A DNA stretch of 64,000 bases from Devosia geojensis (GCF_000969415.1 NZ_JZEX01000124.1:62001-126000), one strand, 5' to 3'. Shown: positions 36,507-45,006, counted from the stretch's first letter. Translations and numbers: made by a program. Notes: a model not told the origin generated them from the sequence alone.

Positions 36507-37382
36507 ATGCCGTCCACCGACGAGGCAGGCGCGGTCTTCGCCCCGCTGCGGCCGCGGCTCCTACGCGTCGCCTACCGCATGCTCGGGTCCCTGGCCGATG
36601 CCGAGGACGTGGTGCAGGACGCGTTCATCCGCTGGCACACCGCCGACCGCGCGGCGGTGCGTCAGCCGGAAGGCTTTCTGACGCGCATCGTCACCCGGCT
36701 TTGTCTCGACCAGTTGAAGTCGGCGCGCCGGCGGCGCGTGACCTATGTCGGTCCATGGCTGCCGGAGCCGTTCATCGATGCGCCTGCCGAGGACGAGCTG
36801 CTCGACGACATCACCCTGCCCCTGATGCTCGCGCTCGAGCGGCTCTCGCCGCTCGAGCGCGCCGCGTTCCTCCTCCATGACGTCTTCGGCGCCGACTTTG
36901 CCGAAATCGCCGAAACCATCGGCCGCACGCCGACGGCTTGCCGCCAGCTTGCCAGCCGCGCCCGCCTCGCGGTACGCGAGGCCAAACCGCGCTATCCGGT
37001 GCCACGCAAGGAAGCGATGGAGATCGCCGCCGCCTTCTTTGACGCCTCGCGCGGCGGCGACATGCAGCGCCTGCGCGCCCTGCTCTCGGCCGATGTCGTC
37101 GCCCATTCCGACGGCGGCGGCCGCAAGCCGGCGACGCCGGAGCCCGTCATCGGCATCGAAGCAGTCATGGCCGTGCACGAGCGGCTGGCCCTGTCCTTCG
37201 CCCGCGGCACATCGCAACTCGTGCGCTACGGCGTTATCGACGGCCTGCCGGGCTTCGTGACCATCGAGGAAGACGAGACGCTCCAGACCACCGCCCTGGC
37301 CCTCGATGCCGGACGGATCACCGCCATCTATATCGTGCGCAACCCAGACAAGCTGCGCCACATCGGGGCGTCGCGCCACTAA
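36507..37382 (+). CDS. ECF41-group RNA polymerase sigma factor with SnoaL-like regulatory domain
   Basis: A 291-aa sigma factor. Sigma region 2 is at about 10-75 (YRMLGSLADAEDVVQDAFIRW), region 4 at about 105-160 (LSPLERAAFLLHDVFG, then IGRTPTACRQL), and a C-terminal SnoaL-like domain at about 170-290. The two hallmark motifs of ECF41 are present: DGGG at 202-205 and NPDKL at 279-283. In this group the fused domain modulates activity in place of an anti-sigma factor, and none is encoded nearby. ATG at 36507 gives a normal N-terminus. Confidence 0.94.
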   Translation: MPSTDEAGAVFAPLRPRLLRVAYRMLGSLADAEDVVQDAFIRWHTADRAAVRQPEGFLTRIVTRLCLDQLKSARRRRVTYVGPWLPEPFIDAPAEDELLDDITLPLMLALERLSPLERAAFLLHDVFGADFAEIAETIGRTPTACRQLASRARLAVREAKPRYPVPRKEAMEIAAAFFDASRGGDMQRLRALLSADVVAHSDGGGRKPATPEPVIGIEAVMAVHERLALSFARGTSQLVRYGVIDGLPGFVTIEEDETLQTTALALDAGRITAIYIVRNPDKLRHIGASRH

Positions 37383-37453
37383 GGCCGTTCACGAAAATTG
37401 TGACTGGACAGGTCCGCCAAACCCACGCATGCTCACGACATGTTCAATCAGCG

Positions 37454-37467
37454 AAAGGAGGTGATCC
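37454..37467 (+). promoter_or_regulatory. Unusually perfect ribosome binding site
   Basis: AAAGGAGGTGATCC is an exact complement of the 3' end of 16S rRNA. With the flanking bases the match extends to about 17 nt (37452-37468). AGGAGG ends 7 bases before the ATG at 37469. Ordinary genes in this window have only 4-7 matching bases. Confidence 0.75.
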
Positions 37468-37468
37468 A

Positions 37469-37543
37469 ATGTCTCATGAGGTTACGGCTCGTAACGAAGG
37501 GCTTGGATTCAAGGTGGTCGTGTCGGAGGTAGCCCTCCGCTAG
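37469..37543 (+). CDS. 24-codon small ORF with ideal ribosome binding site
   Basis: ATG at 37469 to TAG at 37543 encodes 24 aa, starting MSHEVTARNE and ending SEVALR. It is preceded by a perfect 16S-complementary site at optimal spacing, which argues that it is translated. Four stem-loops overlap or follow it, the last an intrinsic terminator, so the transcript seems to be a short monocistronic unit. I do not recognise the peptide. It could be a leader-type peptide, the coding part of a dual-function small RNA, or a precursor peptide. Confidence 0.6.
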   Translation: MSHEVTARNEGLGFKVVVSEVALR

Positions 37544-37591
37544 AAGCACCTGCTTCCTTTCGGCCGGCTTGCCGGCCGGGCCCTTGAAAGG
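37524..37591 (+). ncRNA. Structured RNA segment after the small ORF
   Basis: Three perfect stem-loops follow one another: CGGAGG/CCTCCG with a TAGC loop (37524-37539, covering the end of the ORF), AAGCA/TGCTT (37544-37555), and a compound stem with outer arms CCTTTC (37556-37561) and GAAAGG (37586-37591) and inner arms GGCCGGC/GCCGGCC (37562-37568, 37571-37577). The CCTCC at 37534-37538 could instead pair with the ribosome site at 37456-37461, suggesting a translation switch. Together with the terminator at 37606 this looks like a small regulatory RNA. Confidence 0.5.
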
Positions 37592-37605
37592 CCGTGAAAC
37601 TCAGG

Positions 37606-37636
37606 AAGGGCCGTCCTTTGCAGGACGGCCCTTTTT
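37606..37636 (+). terminator. Strong intrinsic terminator
   Basis: Perfect 12-bp stem AAGGGCCGTCCT (37606-37617) and AGGACGGCCCTT (37622-37633) with a TTGC loop, running into TTTTT (37632-37636). It ends the small-ORF transcript, and any readthrough from the sigma gene. Only a minus-strand gene lies beyond it. Confidence 0.93.
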
Positions 37637-37684
37637 AATTTGCCGCGGGGACCATGGTCCGCCAGCGGTTATGGATACCGGAAA

Positions 37685-37831
37685 TTAGAAGAGGGTCGCC
37701 AACAAGTTGCCGTCGGCGGGGGCGGAGATCAGCGCCGGCGAGGGTTCCGCGTGGGCTGTGATCACCAGGAATCCGAAGGCCACGGAGGCGGCGAGCGCCG
37801 CGTAGGCCAGAGCGGTTGCCAAGACTTTCAT
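37685..37831 (-). CDS. Small exported or membrane peptide
   Basis: A 48-aa product: MKVLATALAYAALAASVAFG begins a single hydrophobic segment of about 25 residues, followed by HAEPSPALISAPADGN. The region looks like a signal peptide or a single membrane anchor with a short tail. ATG at 37831 follows GGGAG. A longer frame from 37897 adds an N-terminus without a ribosome site. No family was recognised. Confidence 0.6.
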   Translation of the reverse strand: MKVLATALAYAALAASVAFGFLVITAHAEPSPALISAPADGNLLATLF

Positions 37832-38047
37832 TCCGTCTCCCGACAGATGTTGTGAGTAAACTCTATCGGAACAGTCGGGAATTGGCAAGGTCACCATTTC
37901 GCCACAAACCGGCGGCGGAGGAATTTCATTCCTCTCTTGAAGCGCAAGGCCACAGGATTCAAACAGCCCCGCACATATCGATAAAATTTAATAACCGATT
38001 GCCCGCCAAATGCTAACAGTTGGTGAACGCAGCATCGGGGTGGGGCG

Positions 38048-38476
38048 CTAGATCGGCATGTCCTCGAGCTTGAGGGCGTCGGCCAACGTGGTGCTGTCGA
38101 GCACCCCGCGCGTCGCCAGCGCCACCCGCTCGAAAACGTGCCGCACCTCGCAGCTCGTCTCGTCCTGGCAATCCTCGCAGCGCCGGTAGGCGATCTTCGA
38201 GAGGCACGGCAGCGGCGCGACCGGCCCGTCGATGAGGCGCAACACCTCGCCGAACGTCACCTCCTCCGGCGCCTTGAGGAGCGCATAGCCGCCCGAGCGG
38301 CCTCTGAGGCTCATGACGATCCCGGCCCGCTTCAATTCGAGCAGGATCTGCTCGAGGAACTTCTTGGGGATCGCCTGCTCGCGCGAGATCTCCCCGATCA
38401 TCATCGTCGCGCCCGTGCGCGTGCGCGACAGGGCGACCAGCGCGCGCAGGGCATATTTGGCCTTTTGCGAGATCAT
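38048..38476 (-). CDS. Rrf2 family transcriptional regulator
   Basis: A 142-aa regulator with an N-terminal winged helix (ISQKAKYALRALVALSR, then IPKKFLEQILLELKRAGIVMSLRGRSGGYAL) and a C-terminal cysteine cluster C91, C100, C103, C109. Such clusters usually hold an Fe-S centre that senses iron, sulfur, NO or redox state. The exact subgroup cannot be told by reading. It ends 37 bp before the start side of the antiporter gene's tail and may be co-transcribed with that gene. Confidence 0.9.
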   Translation of the reverse strand: MISQKAKYALRALVALSRTRTGATMMIGEISREQAIPKKFLEQILLELKRAGIVMSLRGRSGGYALLKAPEEVTFGEVLRLIDGPVAPLPCLSKIAYRRCEDCQDETSCEVRHVFERVALATRGVLDSTTLADALKLEDMPI

Positions 38477-38513
38477 TGCGTACCTTCCTTACGCGGAATG
38501 CCCGGCCGCCGCG

Positions 38514-40841
38514 TCATTTGCGCGGCTCGGGCTCGACCGCCGGAACCTGGCGCTTTTCGGCTTGCGTCCCGTCAGCGTCTTCGCCGGTCTCCTCGGCAAC
38601 CGGTTCGGTCTCCTCGTCGGCGGCAGGCGCGTCCTCCTCGCTTAAAGGCGGCAGGGGAACGGGCTCGTCGGGCAGCGGCTGGATGGATTGTTCTGCGGTT
38701 GGGGCCTGAGCCGCGCTCCGCTTCCTTGCCCTCGTCCTCTGCCGTGCTCCGCTCTTTTTACCCTCGACCGGCGGCTCATCCACAACCGCTTCGGGGACGT
38801 CGGGGGGAGGAGATTCGACCGGCGGCTCGGCTTCACCTTCCGGCTCGGCGTCGGCAGCGGGCGCGACGTCCACCGCGGCCTCGCCAGGAGGTACGTCGTC
38901 CGCGCCGGGCCTTGCGTCCTCCTCGTCCGCCGCCGGGCGGATGGCTGCGTCGATGACGTTCTCGGTCGGGGCGAGCCGGATCGCTTCGGCCACCGCCGCC
39001 GCCATCGCCTCGCGTTCGCCCTTGACCCAGGCGAGCATGCCGAGCCCGATCTCGCGCTCGCCCATGATGACGGTATCGGCCCCGAGATTGGCGAGATAGC
39101 TCTCCTCCTCCTCAGAATGGGCGCGCGCGATGATGCGGATGGCCGGGTTGAGCTTGCGGCCCTGCTCGACCACCTGCCCCGCTTCGAACGAATTGGGAAT
39201 GGCGATGAGGAGGGTGCGCGCGCCCGCGATGTTGGCGAGCTTCAAGACGTCGACCGCCGCGGCGTTGCCCACCACCACCTCGATGCCCATGTCGCGCGCC
39301 GCCTTGATCGAGGTGTCGGAGTCCTCGATGACGACGAGCGGCGCGCCGGCGGCATGAAGGCCTTCCCCGACGACGCTGCCCACCCGCCCGAAACCGACAA
39401 GGATGGTGTGCTCGCTCTGGCTGGTGGGGCCGGCGGCCTCCTCCTCGTCCGCTTCCGCGTCGGCCTCTGCGGCCTCGCCGGAAGCAACCTGCGGCTCGGG
39501 CGCGACGCTCGACATGGCGTCGTTGGCCGTGACGGTCTCCGACGGCATCAGCGGGCCGTCGAACGGCTCCTCGGGCACCTGCCGGGCGGCCCTGCGCATG
39601 GCGATCCTGCTCTCGAGCCTTGGCCGCACGAAGTCGATCACCGCGAACACCAGCGGGTTGAGGATGATGGATATGAGCGCGCCCGCCAGAATGAGATCCT
39701 GCCCCTCGGGCGGCATCAGGGCGAGGGACACGCCGAGCGAAGCGAGGATGAATGAGAACTCGCCGATCTGCGCCAGGCTCGCCGAGATGGTCAGCGCCGT
39801 CGACACCGGCCGGCGGAACAGCACGACGATGGCGAAGGCCGCCAGCGACTTGCCGATGACGATGATGAAGACCGTGGCGATGAGCGGCAGCGGATTGGTG
39901 AGGATGATCGAGGGGTCGAACAGCATGCCGACCGATACGAAGAAGAGCACTGCGAACGCATCGCGCAGCGGCAGCGTCTCCTGGGCGGCGCGATGGCTGA
40001 GCTCGCTCTCCGACAGGATCATGCCGGCAAAGAACGCGCCCAGCGCCAGCGAGACGCCGAAGAGCATCGAAGAACCGAGCGCCACGCCGAGCGCAATGGC
40101 GAGGACCGCGAGGCGGAAGAGCTCGCGCGAGCCGGTATGGGCGGTGGCGTGCAGTGCCCAGGGGATGACCCGGCGCCCGACGATCAGCATGAAGCCGACG
40201 AAGGCGGCGACCTTGACGATGGTGAGCGCCAGAATGCCCCAGATGCCGACATCTATGCCGAGGATCCGCTCGACGAACGAGACGAACGGGTCGTGGACCG
40301 CGCTTTCCCCATTGCCGGCGAGCCCGGCGAGCGCCGCCATCAGCACCAGCGCCAGCACCATGGCGATATCCTCGACGATGAGCCAGCCGACGGCGATGCG
40401 CCCGCGCTCGGTCTCGATGAGGCGCCTGTCCTGCAGGGCCTTGAGGAGCACGACGGTCGAGGCGACGGAAAGGGCGAGGCCGAAGACCAGGCCGGCCGGA
40501 ATGCTCCAGCCCATGAGCACGGCAAGCCCGAGGCCGAGGAGCGTCGCCACCGCCATCTGCGCGACGGCGCCGGGGATGGCGAGCGCGCGCACGCTCATCA
40601 GGTCGCGCAGCGAAAAATGCAGGCCGACGCCGAACATCAGGAGGATGACGCCGAGCTCGGCGAGCTCCAGGCCCAGCTCCTGATCGGCGACGAAACCGGG
40701 CGTGTTGGGACCGACGAGAATGCCGGCGAAGAGATAGCCGACGAGCGGCGGCAGGCGCAGGCGATTGGCGATCGCGCCGAAGATGAATGCCAATACGAGA
40801 CCCGCGACGATCGTCGTGATCAGAGGGGTCTCGTGGTGCAT
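38514..40841 (-). CDS. CPA2 family cation:proton antiporter with RCK domain and long acidic tail (YbaL-like)
   Basis: A 775-aa inner-membrane protein. Residues 1-400 hold about twelve to thirteen membrane segments of the Na+/H+ exchanger fold (RLPPLVGYLFAGILVGPNTPG, SVASTVVLLKAL, GWLIVEDIAMV). A TrkA-N/RCK domain follows at about 470-590 (ILVGFGRVGSVVGEGL). The last 140 residues are acidic and Pro/Ala-rich with a basic patch (SGARQRTRARKRSAAQ), unlike standard YbaL (about 560 aa). GGAGG precedes the ATG. It is expected to move K+ or Na+ in exchange for H+. Confidence 0.92.
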   Translation of the reverse strand: MHHETPLITTIVAGLVLAFIFGAIANRLRLPPLVGYLFAGILVGPNTPGFVADQELGLELAELGVILLMFGVGLHFSLRDLMSVRALAIPGAVAQMAVATLLGLGLAVLMGWSIPAGLVFGLALSVASTVVLLKALQDRRLIETERGRIAVGWLIVEDIAMVLALVLMAALAGLAGNGESAVHDPFVSFVERILGIDVGIWGILALTIVKVAAFVGFMLIVGRRVIPWALHATAHTGSRELFRLAVLAIALGVALGSSMLFGVSLALGAFFAGMILSESELSHRAAQETLPLRDAFAVLFFVSVGMLFDPSIILTNPLPLIATVFIIVIGKSLAAFAIVVLFRRPVSTALTISASLAQIGEFSFILASLGVSLALMPPEGQDLILAGALISIILNPLVFAVIDFVRPRLESRIAMRRAARQVPEEPFDGPLMPSETVTANDAMSSVAPEPQVASGEAAEADAEADEEEAAGPTSQSEHTILVGFGRVGSVVGEGLHAAGAPLVVIEDSDTSIKAARDMGIEVVVGNAAAVDVLKLANIAGARTLLIAIPNSFEAGQVVEQGRKLNPAIRIIARAHSEEEESYLANLGADTVIMGEREIGLGMLAWVKGEREAMAAAVAEAIRLAPTENVIDAAIRPAADEEDARPGADDVPPGEAAVDVAPAADAEPEGEAEPPVESPPPDVPEAVVDEPPVEGKKSGARQRTRARKRSAAQAPTAEQSIQPLPDEPVPLPPLSEEDAPAADEETEPVAEETGEDADGTQAEKRQVPAVEPEPRK

Positions 40842-41325
40842 TAAGGCCTCCGGGCAAACTCAGCGATGATGTAAATGTCTAGTGGCAAAATGGGGTATGA
40901 ACACGTTTCGCGCAAGCATCTCGCCTGCCGAAAATTCACGCATCCGCCACAGGTTGGGCTGGCGTTTTCATGCGGGGCGATTCCGTCGCGGATGTGGCGG
41001 ACGGGTTAAATCGACGTGATGCGGGGAATGACGACCGAGGGGGCATCAAAACATCCATACCCACCGGCCGTCATCCCAGCGAAAAGCCGGACCCAGTACA
41101 CTCTGACCCGACGATTCTCGTGCGCTAACAACTTTGCCACCGGGTCATTCCCGCGAAAGCGGGAACCTCTGTTTTCCTATTGCGGTGCAGCAAACGGAGG
41201 TCCCCGCTTTCGCGGGGATGACCCTGGGGGGCGGGATTGCTGCGGTGAGAAAACCGGTTGAGCGGCTGGGCCCGGCTTACGCCGGGGTGACATCGGGGGT
41301 GGGAAGCATTGGGGGCGCCCCTGCC
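40842..41325. repeat. 484-bp intergenic region with a cluster of palindromic repeats
   Basis: No gene is supported here. Three related elements appear: GTCATCCCAGCGAAAAGCCG at 41070, a pair of inverted copies at 41144-41222, and CCCGGCTTACGCCGGGGTGA from 41271. All resemble the short 'GTCAT-CCCGC-GAAAGCGGG' intergenic repeats common in alphaproteobacterial genomes. The left part (40842-41060) should carry the antiporter gene's promoter. An 81-codon frame at 41016 is built from repeat sequence and is not called. Confidence 0.7.
41144..41222. repeat. Inverted pair of palindromic intergenic repeats
   Basis: GTCATTCCCGCGAAAGCGGG begins at 41144, and the reverse-oriented copy CCCCGCTTTCGCGGGGATGAC ends at 41222. 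About 35 bp lie between the copies. Each copy is itself a hairpin (CCCGC-GAAA-GCGGG type), so the unit would fold as a long cruciform. It sits between the divergent antiporter gene and the end of the helicase gene. Confidence 0.8.
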
Positions 41326-42414
41326 TCAACTCACGATGGTGATCTGCTCGGCCGCTCTTGTGATGCCGGTATAGAGCCAGCGGGCGCGCTCCTCGCGGAA
41401 GACGAAGCTTTCGTCGAACAGGAAGACCTTGTCCCACTGGCTGCCCTGCGCCTTGTGGACGGTGAGGCAGTAGCCGAAGGTGAACTCGTCGTATTGGCGG
41501 CGCTCAGGCCAGGCCATCTGGTCCTCCTCGCCGGAAAAGAACGCCTTGTGGGTGAGGACCTTGGCCTCCCCGCGACCTTCGTCGGCCCCGAGCAGCAGCT
41601 GGTAGCGGCCGTTGGCCTTGCGGCTCACTTCGGTGATGATCCAGATCTGCCCGTTGAGCAGGCGCTTCCTTGGATTGTTCCGCAGGCACACCAGCCGGTC
41701 GCCGATGACCGGTTCGTGGAACGGCAGGCCTTTCAATTCGCGCAGGCGGTCGTTGTACATGAGGCGCGTTTTGTTGCGCCCGACCAGCACCTGATCGGCA
41801 TCGAGCACATCGCCGGTATCGATCGCGTCCCGGCCGATGACCCGGCTCTCGCCATATTGGCCGCGTTCGATCCGCCCGCCCTCGCGCACCTGCATGGAAA
41901 GGTGGATGATGGGGTTGTCGGCCGCCTGCCGGTGGATTTCGGTGAGCATGATATCGGGCTCGTCGGCAGTGAAGAACCCGGCCCCCTGCACCGGCGGCAG
42001 CTGGAAGGGGTCGCCGAGCACCAGCACCTTGACCCCGAAGGACAGAAGATCCTGCCCCAGTTGCTCGTCGACCATCGACACCTCGTCGATGACGATGAGG
42101 TCGGCGTCGGCCGCCGGGCTTTCCGGATCGAGCACGAACCGCGGTTCGCCCTCCTTTTCGCTGACCAGCGAATAGATGAGGGAATGGATGGTCTGCGCGC
42201 CCTTGCAGCCGCGCTTCCTCATGACGAGGGCGGCCTTGCCGGTGAAGGCGGCGTATTTGACGCTGTTGACCCCTTCGGCCAGGTGCCTTGCCAGCGTCGA
42301 CTTGCCGGTGCCGGCCCAGCCGAAGAGGCGGAAGACCTGCGGCCCGTCCGTGTCCTTGAGCCAGGCCGAGACGGCCTTCAGGGCAGCGTCCTGCTGGGCC
42401 GACCAGGCAACCAT
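41326..42414 (-). CDS. RecD-like/Dda-like ATP-dependent DNA helicase
   Basis: A 362-aa superfamily 1B helicase. Motif I is GWAGTGKST near residue 32, motif II is VIDEVSMVDE, motif III is GDPFQLPPVQG, and the C-terminal UvrD-like part has TVHKAQGSQWDKV and YTGITRA. It is about half the length of RecD2 and lacks its N-terminal domains, so it is closest to the short RecD/Dda-type helicases. Its ATG overlaps the stop of the FAH gene by one base, making it the third gene of the unit. Confidence 0.9.
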   Translation of the reverse strand: MVAWSAQQDAALKAVSAWLKDTDGPQVFRLFGWAGTGKSTLARHLAEGVNSVKYAAFTGKAALVMRKRGCKGAQTIHSLIYSLVSEKEGEPRFVLDPESPAADADLIVIDEVSMVDEQLGQDLLSFGVKVLVLGDPFQLPPVQGAGFFTADEPDIMLTEIHRQAADNPIIHLSMQVREGGRIERGQYGESRVIGRDAIDTGDVLDADQVLVGRNKTRLMYNDRLRELKGLPFHEPVIGDRLVCLRNNPRKRLLNGQIWIITEVSRKANGRYQLLLGADEGRGEAKVLTHKAFFSGEEDQMAWPERRQYDEFTFGYCLTVHKAQGSQWDKVFLFDESFVFREERARWLYTGITRAAEQITIVS

Positions 42415-43097
42415 CAGACGATCTGCGTCCTGACGGTGCCGATCCCTTCGATATCCCCCTCGATCACGTCGCCGGCAACGACCGCTCCAACGCCGGCAGG
42501 CGTGCCGGTGAAGACGAGGTCTCCGGCCTTCAGCGCCACGAACTGCGAGAGATAGGCGATCGTCTCGGCGACGGTCCAGATCTGGTCGGCAAGGTCGCCG
42601 CGCTGCCGCTCGGCGCCGTTGACGGCAAGCGTGATCGCACCCTTGTCCGGATGGCCGATCTTTTCGGCCGGCACGATTTCGCCGATCGGCGCGGAATGAT
42701 CAAAGGCCTTGGCCATCTCCCATGGGCGGCCGGCTTTCTTGGCGGCGGCCTGCAGATCGCGGCGGGTGAGGTCGATGCCGGCGGCATAGCCATAGACATG
42801 GGCGAGCGCGTCTTCAACCTCGATGCCGAACCCGTCGCGCCCGATGGCGACGACGAGCTCGACCTCGTGGTGGAGGTCCTGCGTCTGCGGCGGGTAGGGC
42901 ACGCTCCCTCCGCCGATCACCAGCGCATCGGCGGGCTTGGCGAAGAAGAATGGCGGATCCTTGGGATCATTGCCCATCTCGCGCGCGTGCTCGGCATAGT
43001 TGCGCCCGACGCAATAGACGCGCCGCACCGGAAAGAGCCCGCCGCCGGCAACGGGCACGGATACCTGCGCAGGGCGCGGAACGACGAACTCAGCCAC
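42414..43097 (-). CDS. Fumarylacetoacetate hydrolase family protein
   Basis: A 227-aa FAH-fold enzyme. [16 protein letters not shown] near the N-terminus, [11 protein letters not shown], the metal-binding E-x-E in [11 protein letters not shown] and a later aspartate ([10 protein letters not shown]), and [10 protein letters not shown] near the end are all present. Length and motifs are closest to fumarylpyruvate hydrolases and acylpyruvases. A role as diketo-deoxy-rhamnonate hydrolase is possible but the gene lies 40 kb from the rhamnose operon. It overlaps the aldo/keto reductase gene by 8 bp. Confidence 0.9.
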   Translation of the reverse strand: MAEFVVPRPAQVSVPVAGGGLFPVRRVYCVGRNYAEHAREMGNDPKDPPFFFAKPADALVIGGGSVPYPPQTQDLHHEVELVVAIGRDGFGIEVEDALAHVYGYAAGIDLTRRDLQAAAKKAGRPWEMAKAFDHSAPIGEIVPAEKIGHPDKGAITLAVNGAERQRGDLADQIWTVAETIAYLSQFVALKAGDLVFTGTPAGVGAVVAGDVIEGDIEGIGTVRTQIV

Positions 43098-44151
43098 GCT
43101 TGTACTCCTCGAGATAAGGGGCGAGCAGCACGAGATCGGCTTCGCTCAAGCGGTCCTGGGCGGTGAAGGACTGGTGCCAATAGGGATAGGGAAGCGGACG
43201 CTGGCTGACGGCGTCGAGCCGGGCGACCTCGTCGTCGCTGAGCTTTAGATCGGCGGCCTTGAGGTTATCGGCGAACTGCGCGTCGGTGCGCGCGCCCACG
43301 ATCACCGACGAGACGCCCTTGCGCTGCAAAGCCCAAGCCAGCGAAACGACCGCGCCCGAAACGCCCCGCTCGGCGGCAACCGCATTGATGACATCGACGA
43401 TGTCGTAGAGCCGCTCGGGATCGGGCACCGGCGGCTCGCGGAAACCGCGCACGTGTCGGCCGTCCTCGGGCTGGCTGGCGCGCGTGTACTTGCCCGAGAG
43501 CCACCCGCCGGCGAGCGGGCTCCAGACGAGTATGCCGAGCCCCTGGTCGACGGTGATCGGCTGCAGCTCGTATTCGGCCTCGCGCGAATAGAGGGTGTAG
43601 TGGATCTGCTGGGCGACGAACCGCTGGTAGCCGCGGCTGTCGGCGACGGCGAGCGCCTTCATCAGGTGCCAGCCCGAATAGTTCGAGCAGCCGATGTAGC
43701 GGACCTTCCCCTGCCGCACCAGGGTATCGAGGGCTTCCATCGTCTCCTCGAGGGGCGTCTGCCCGTCCCACTGATGGACCTGGTAGAGATCGATGACGTC
43801 GGTCTGGAGGCGTTTGAGGCTGCCCTCGCACTGGGCGATGATGTGGTGGCGCGACAGCCCGCGGTCATTGGGACCGTCGCCGAACGGAAAGCGCACCTTG
43901 GTGGCGATCAGCGCGCGCTGCCGCCGACCGCCGTCGCGCAGCACCTCGCCGGTGATCTCTTCCGAAACGCCCTTGTTGTAGACATTGGCGGTATCGATGA
44001 GGTTGATGCCTGCATCGAGGCACATGTCGATCTGCCGGGCGGCGCCGGTGACGTCCGTATCGCCCCACAGCCCGTCGCCGCCGAACGTCACCGTCCCGAC
44101 GCTCAGCACCGAAACCTTGAGGCCCGACCGGCCGAGATAGCGGTAGTCCAT
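43090..44151 (-). CDS. Aldo/keto reductase
   Basis: A 353-aa TIM-barrel oxidoreductase using NADPH. The catalytic tetrad is visible as D (DTANVYNKG), Y in the same segment, K ([10 protein letters not shown]) and H (YQVHQWDG). [12 protein letters not shown] and the C-terminal cofactor loop ([17 protein letters not shown]) fit the AKR7/12-like or YajO-like branch. It is the first gene of a three-gene minus-strand unit with the FAH-family hydrolase and the helicase. Its substrate is unknown. Confidence 0.92.
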   Translation of the reverse strand: MDYRYLGRSGLKVSVLSVGTVTFGGDGLWGDTDVTGAARQIDMCLDAGINLIDTANVYNKGVSEEITGEVLRDGGRRQRALIATKVRFPFGDGPNDRGLSRHHIIAQCEGSLKRLQTDVIDLYQVHQWDGQTPLEETMEALDTLVRQGKVRYIGCSNYSGWHLMKALAVADSRGYQRFVAQQIHYTLYSREAEYELQPITVDQGLGILVWSPLAGGWLSGKYTRASQPEDGRHVRGFREPPVPDPERLYDIVDVINAVAAERGVSGAVVSLAWALQRKGVSSVIVGARTDAQFADNLKAADLKLSDDEVARLDAVSQRPLPYPYWHQSFTAQDRLSEADLVLLAPYLEEYKRG

Positions 44152-44308
44152 TGCACCGACTCCTTCACGTCATGGGAGCGTTAAGGGCTACTGCGGCAGG
44201 GGACTCGGGTCAACGGCGGTGAAGCTGGCATGGATCAAGCCATGCAACCCCGACATGGCGTGCGCGGTTCGCCTAGCACCGACCTGGCACGAGCGAGGAG
44301 ACCCGAGA

Positions 44309-44863
44309 ATGGCCGCAACCGACATCATGCAAACCTGGCCCGAGGAATCGCGCGAAGCCGCCAAGCTGGTGCTCGACGCCTATGGCGAACCCGACGAGAC
44401 GAGTCAAAGCCAGCTCATCTGGCACAAGGCCGGCCCCTGGAAGCGGATCGTCGCGAGCAAGGCGTTCTTCAACCACAACTTTCCCGCGCCCCACATCGAC
44501 TCGGTCGAATCCTTCATCGACTATCACGTGCCGCCCGAGAAATTCTCCGACCTTGCCGCCTTCGACGGCAGCGTCATCGTCGAGCGCACCGCCGGCGAGG
44601 TTTCGGCGCGCTGCCACGACGAGCAGGCCAACTTCCTGGCGCTCAACCTGATGCACGATATCGTCACCGGCGCGAAGTCGGTCGAGGAGGCGCGCGCGTA
44701 CTACGCCAAGGAATTCGCCGACTACCGGCGCAAGAAACCGACGCCCTACATGGAAAAGCTCCGCTTCACCCCCGATGGCCGCGACACCGCCGATCCCGAC
44801 GAGCGCATGCTCTTCGACGAGGACCTGAAGAAAGCCCAGCAAGAGGGCAGGAAAGCGCACTAG
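44309..44863 (+). CDS. Conserved-type hypothetical protein
   Basis: A 184-aa soluble protein: WPEESREAAKLVLDAYGEPDE near the start, then SQLIWHKAGPWKRIVASKAFFNHNFP, DSVESFIDYHVP, DEQANFLALNLMHDIVTG and SVEEARAYYAKEFADY. The regular composition, codon usage and GAGGAG site 9 bases before the ATG at 44309 show it is a real gene. I do not recognise a named family with certainty. It resembles proteins annotated only as hypothetical in this order. Confidence 0.82.
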   Translation: MAATDIMQTWPEESREAAKLVLDAYGEPDETSQSQLIWHKAGPWKRIVASKAFFNHNFPAPHIDSVESFIDYHVPPEKFSDLAAFDGSVIVERTAGEVSARCHDEQANFLALNLMHDIVTGAKSVEEARAYYAKEFADYRRKKPTPYMEKLRFTPDGRDTADPDERMLFDEDLKKAQQEGRKAH

Positions 44864-44916
44864 GCGCGCCGATGGACTGGGGGCTACCGGCGTCTTCGGC
44901 CGGCGAAAGCGCAGGA

Positions 44917-45006
44917 TGGCGGAGAGGGAGGGATTCGAACCCCCGATAGAGTTGCCCCTATGCCGCATTTCGAGTGCGGTGCATTCAACCGCTCTGCCAC
45001 CTCTCC
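44917..45006 (-). tRNA. tRNA-Ser (CGA)
   Basis: On the minus strand the acceptor stem is GGAGAGG/CCTCTCC with a CCA end encoded (44917-44919). The anticodon stem-loop is CCGCA-CTCGAAA-TGCGG, giving anticodon CGA, which reads UCG (Ser). The long variable arm (GGCATAGGGGCAACTCTATC region) is typical of class II tRNA-Ser, and the T-loop is TTCGAAT. It lies in the gap between the hypothetical gene and the cyclotransferase gene. Confidence 0.95.

Noticed and set aside
37452-37468. Possible 16S rRNA fragment, because the minus strand reads like the 16S 3' end
   Set aside because: The match stops after 17 nt on either side. It is better explained as an extended Shine-Dalgarno sequence in front of the small ORF.
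41016-41261. 81-codon frame in the antiporter/helicase gap
   Set aside because: Its sequence is made of palindromic repeats and shows no ribosome site.
42414-43097. FAH-family gene as the missing rhamnose-pathway hydrolase
   Set aside because: It lies 40 kb away in another operon, and its length and motifs fit fumarylpyruvate hydrolases better. It is kept only as a possibility.
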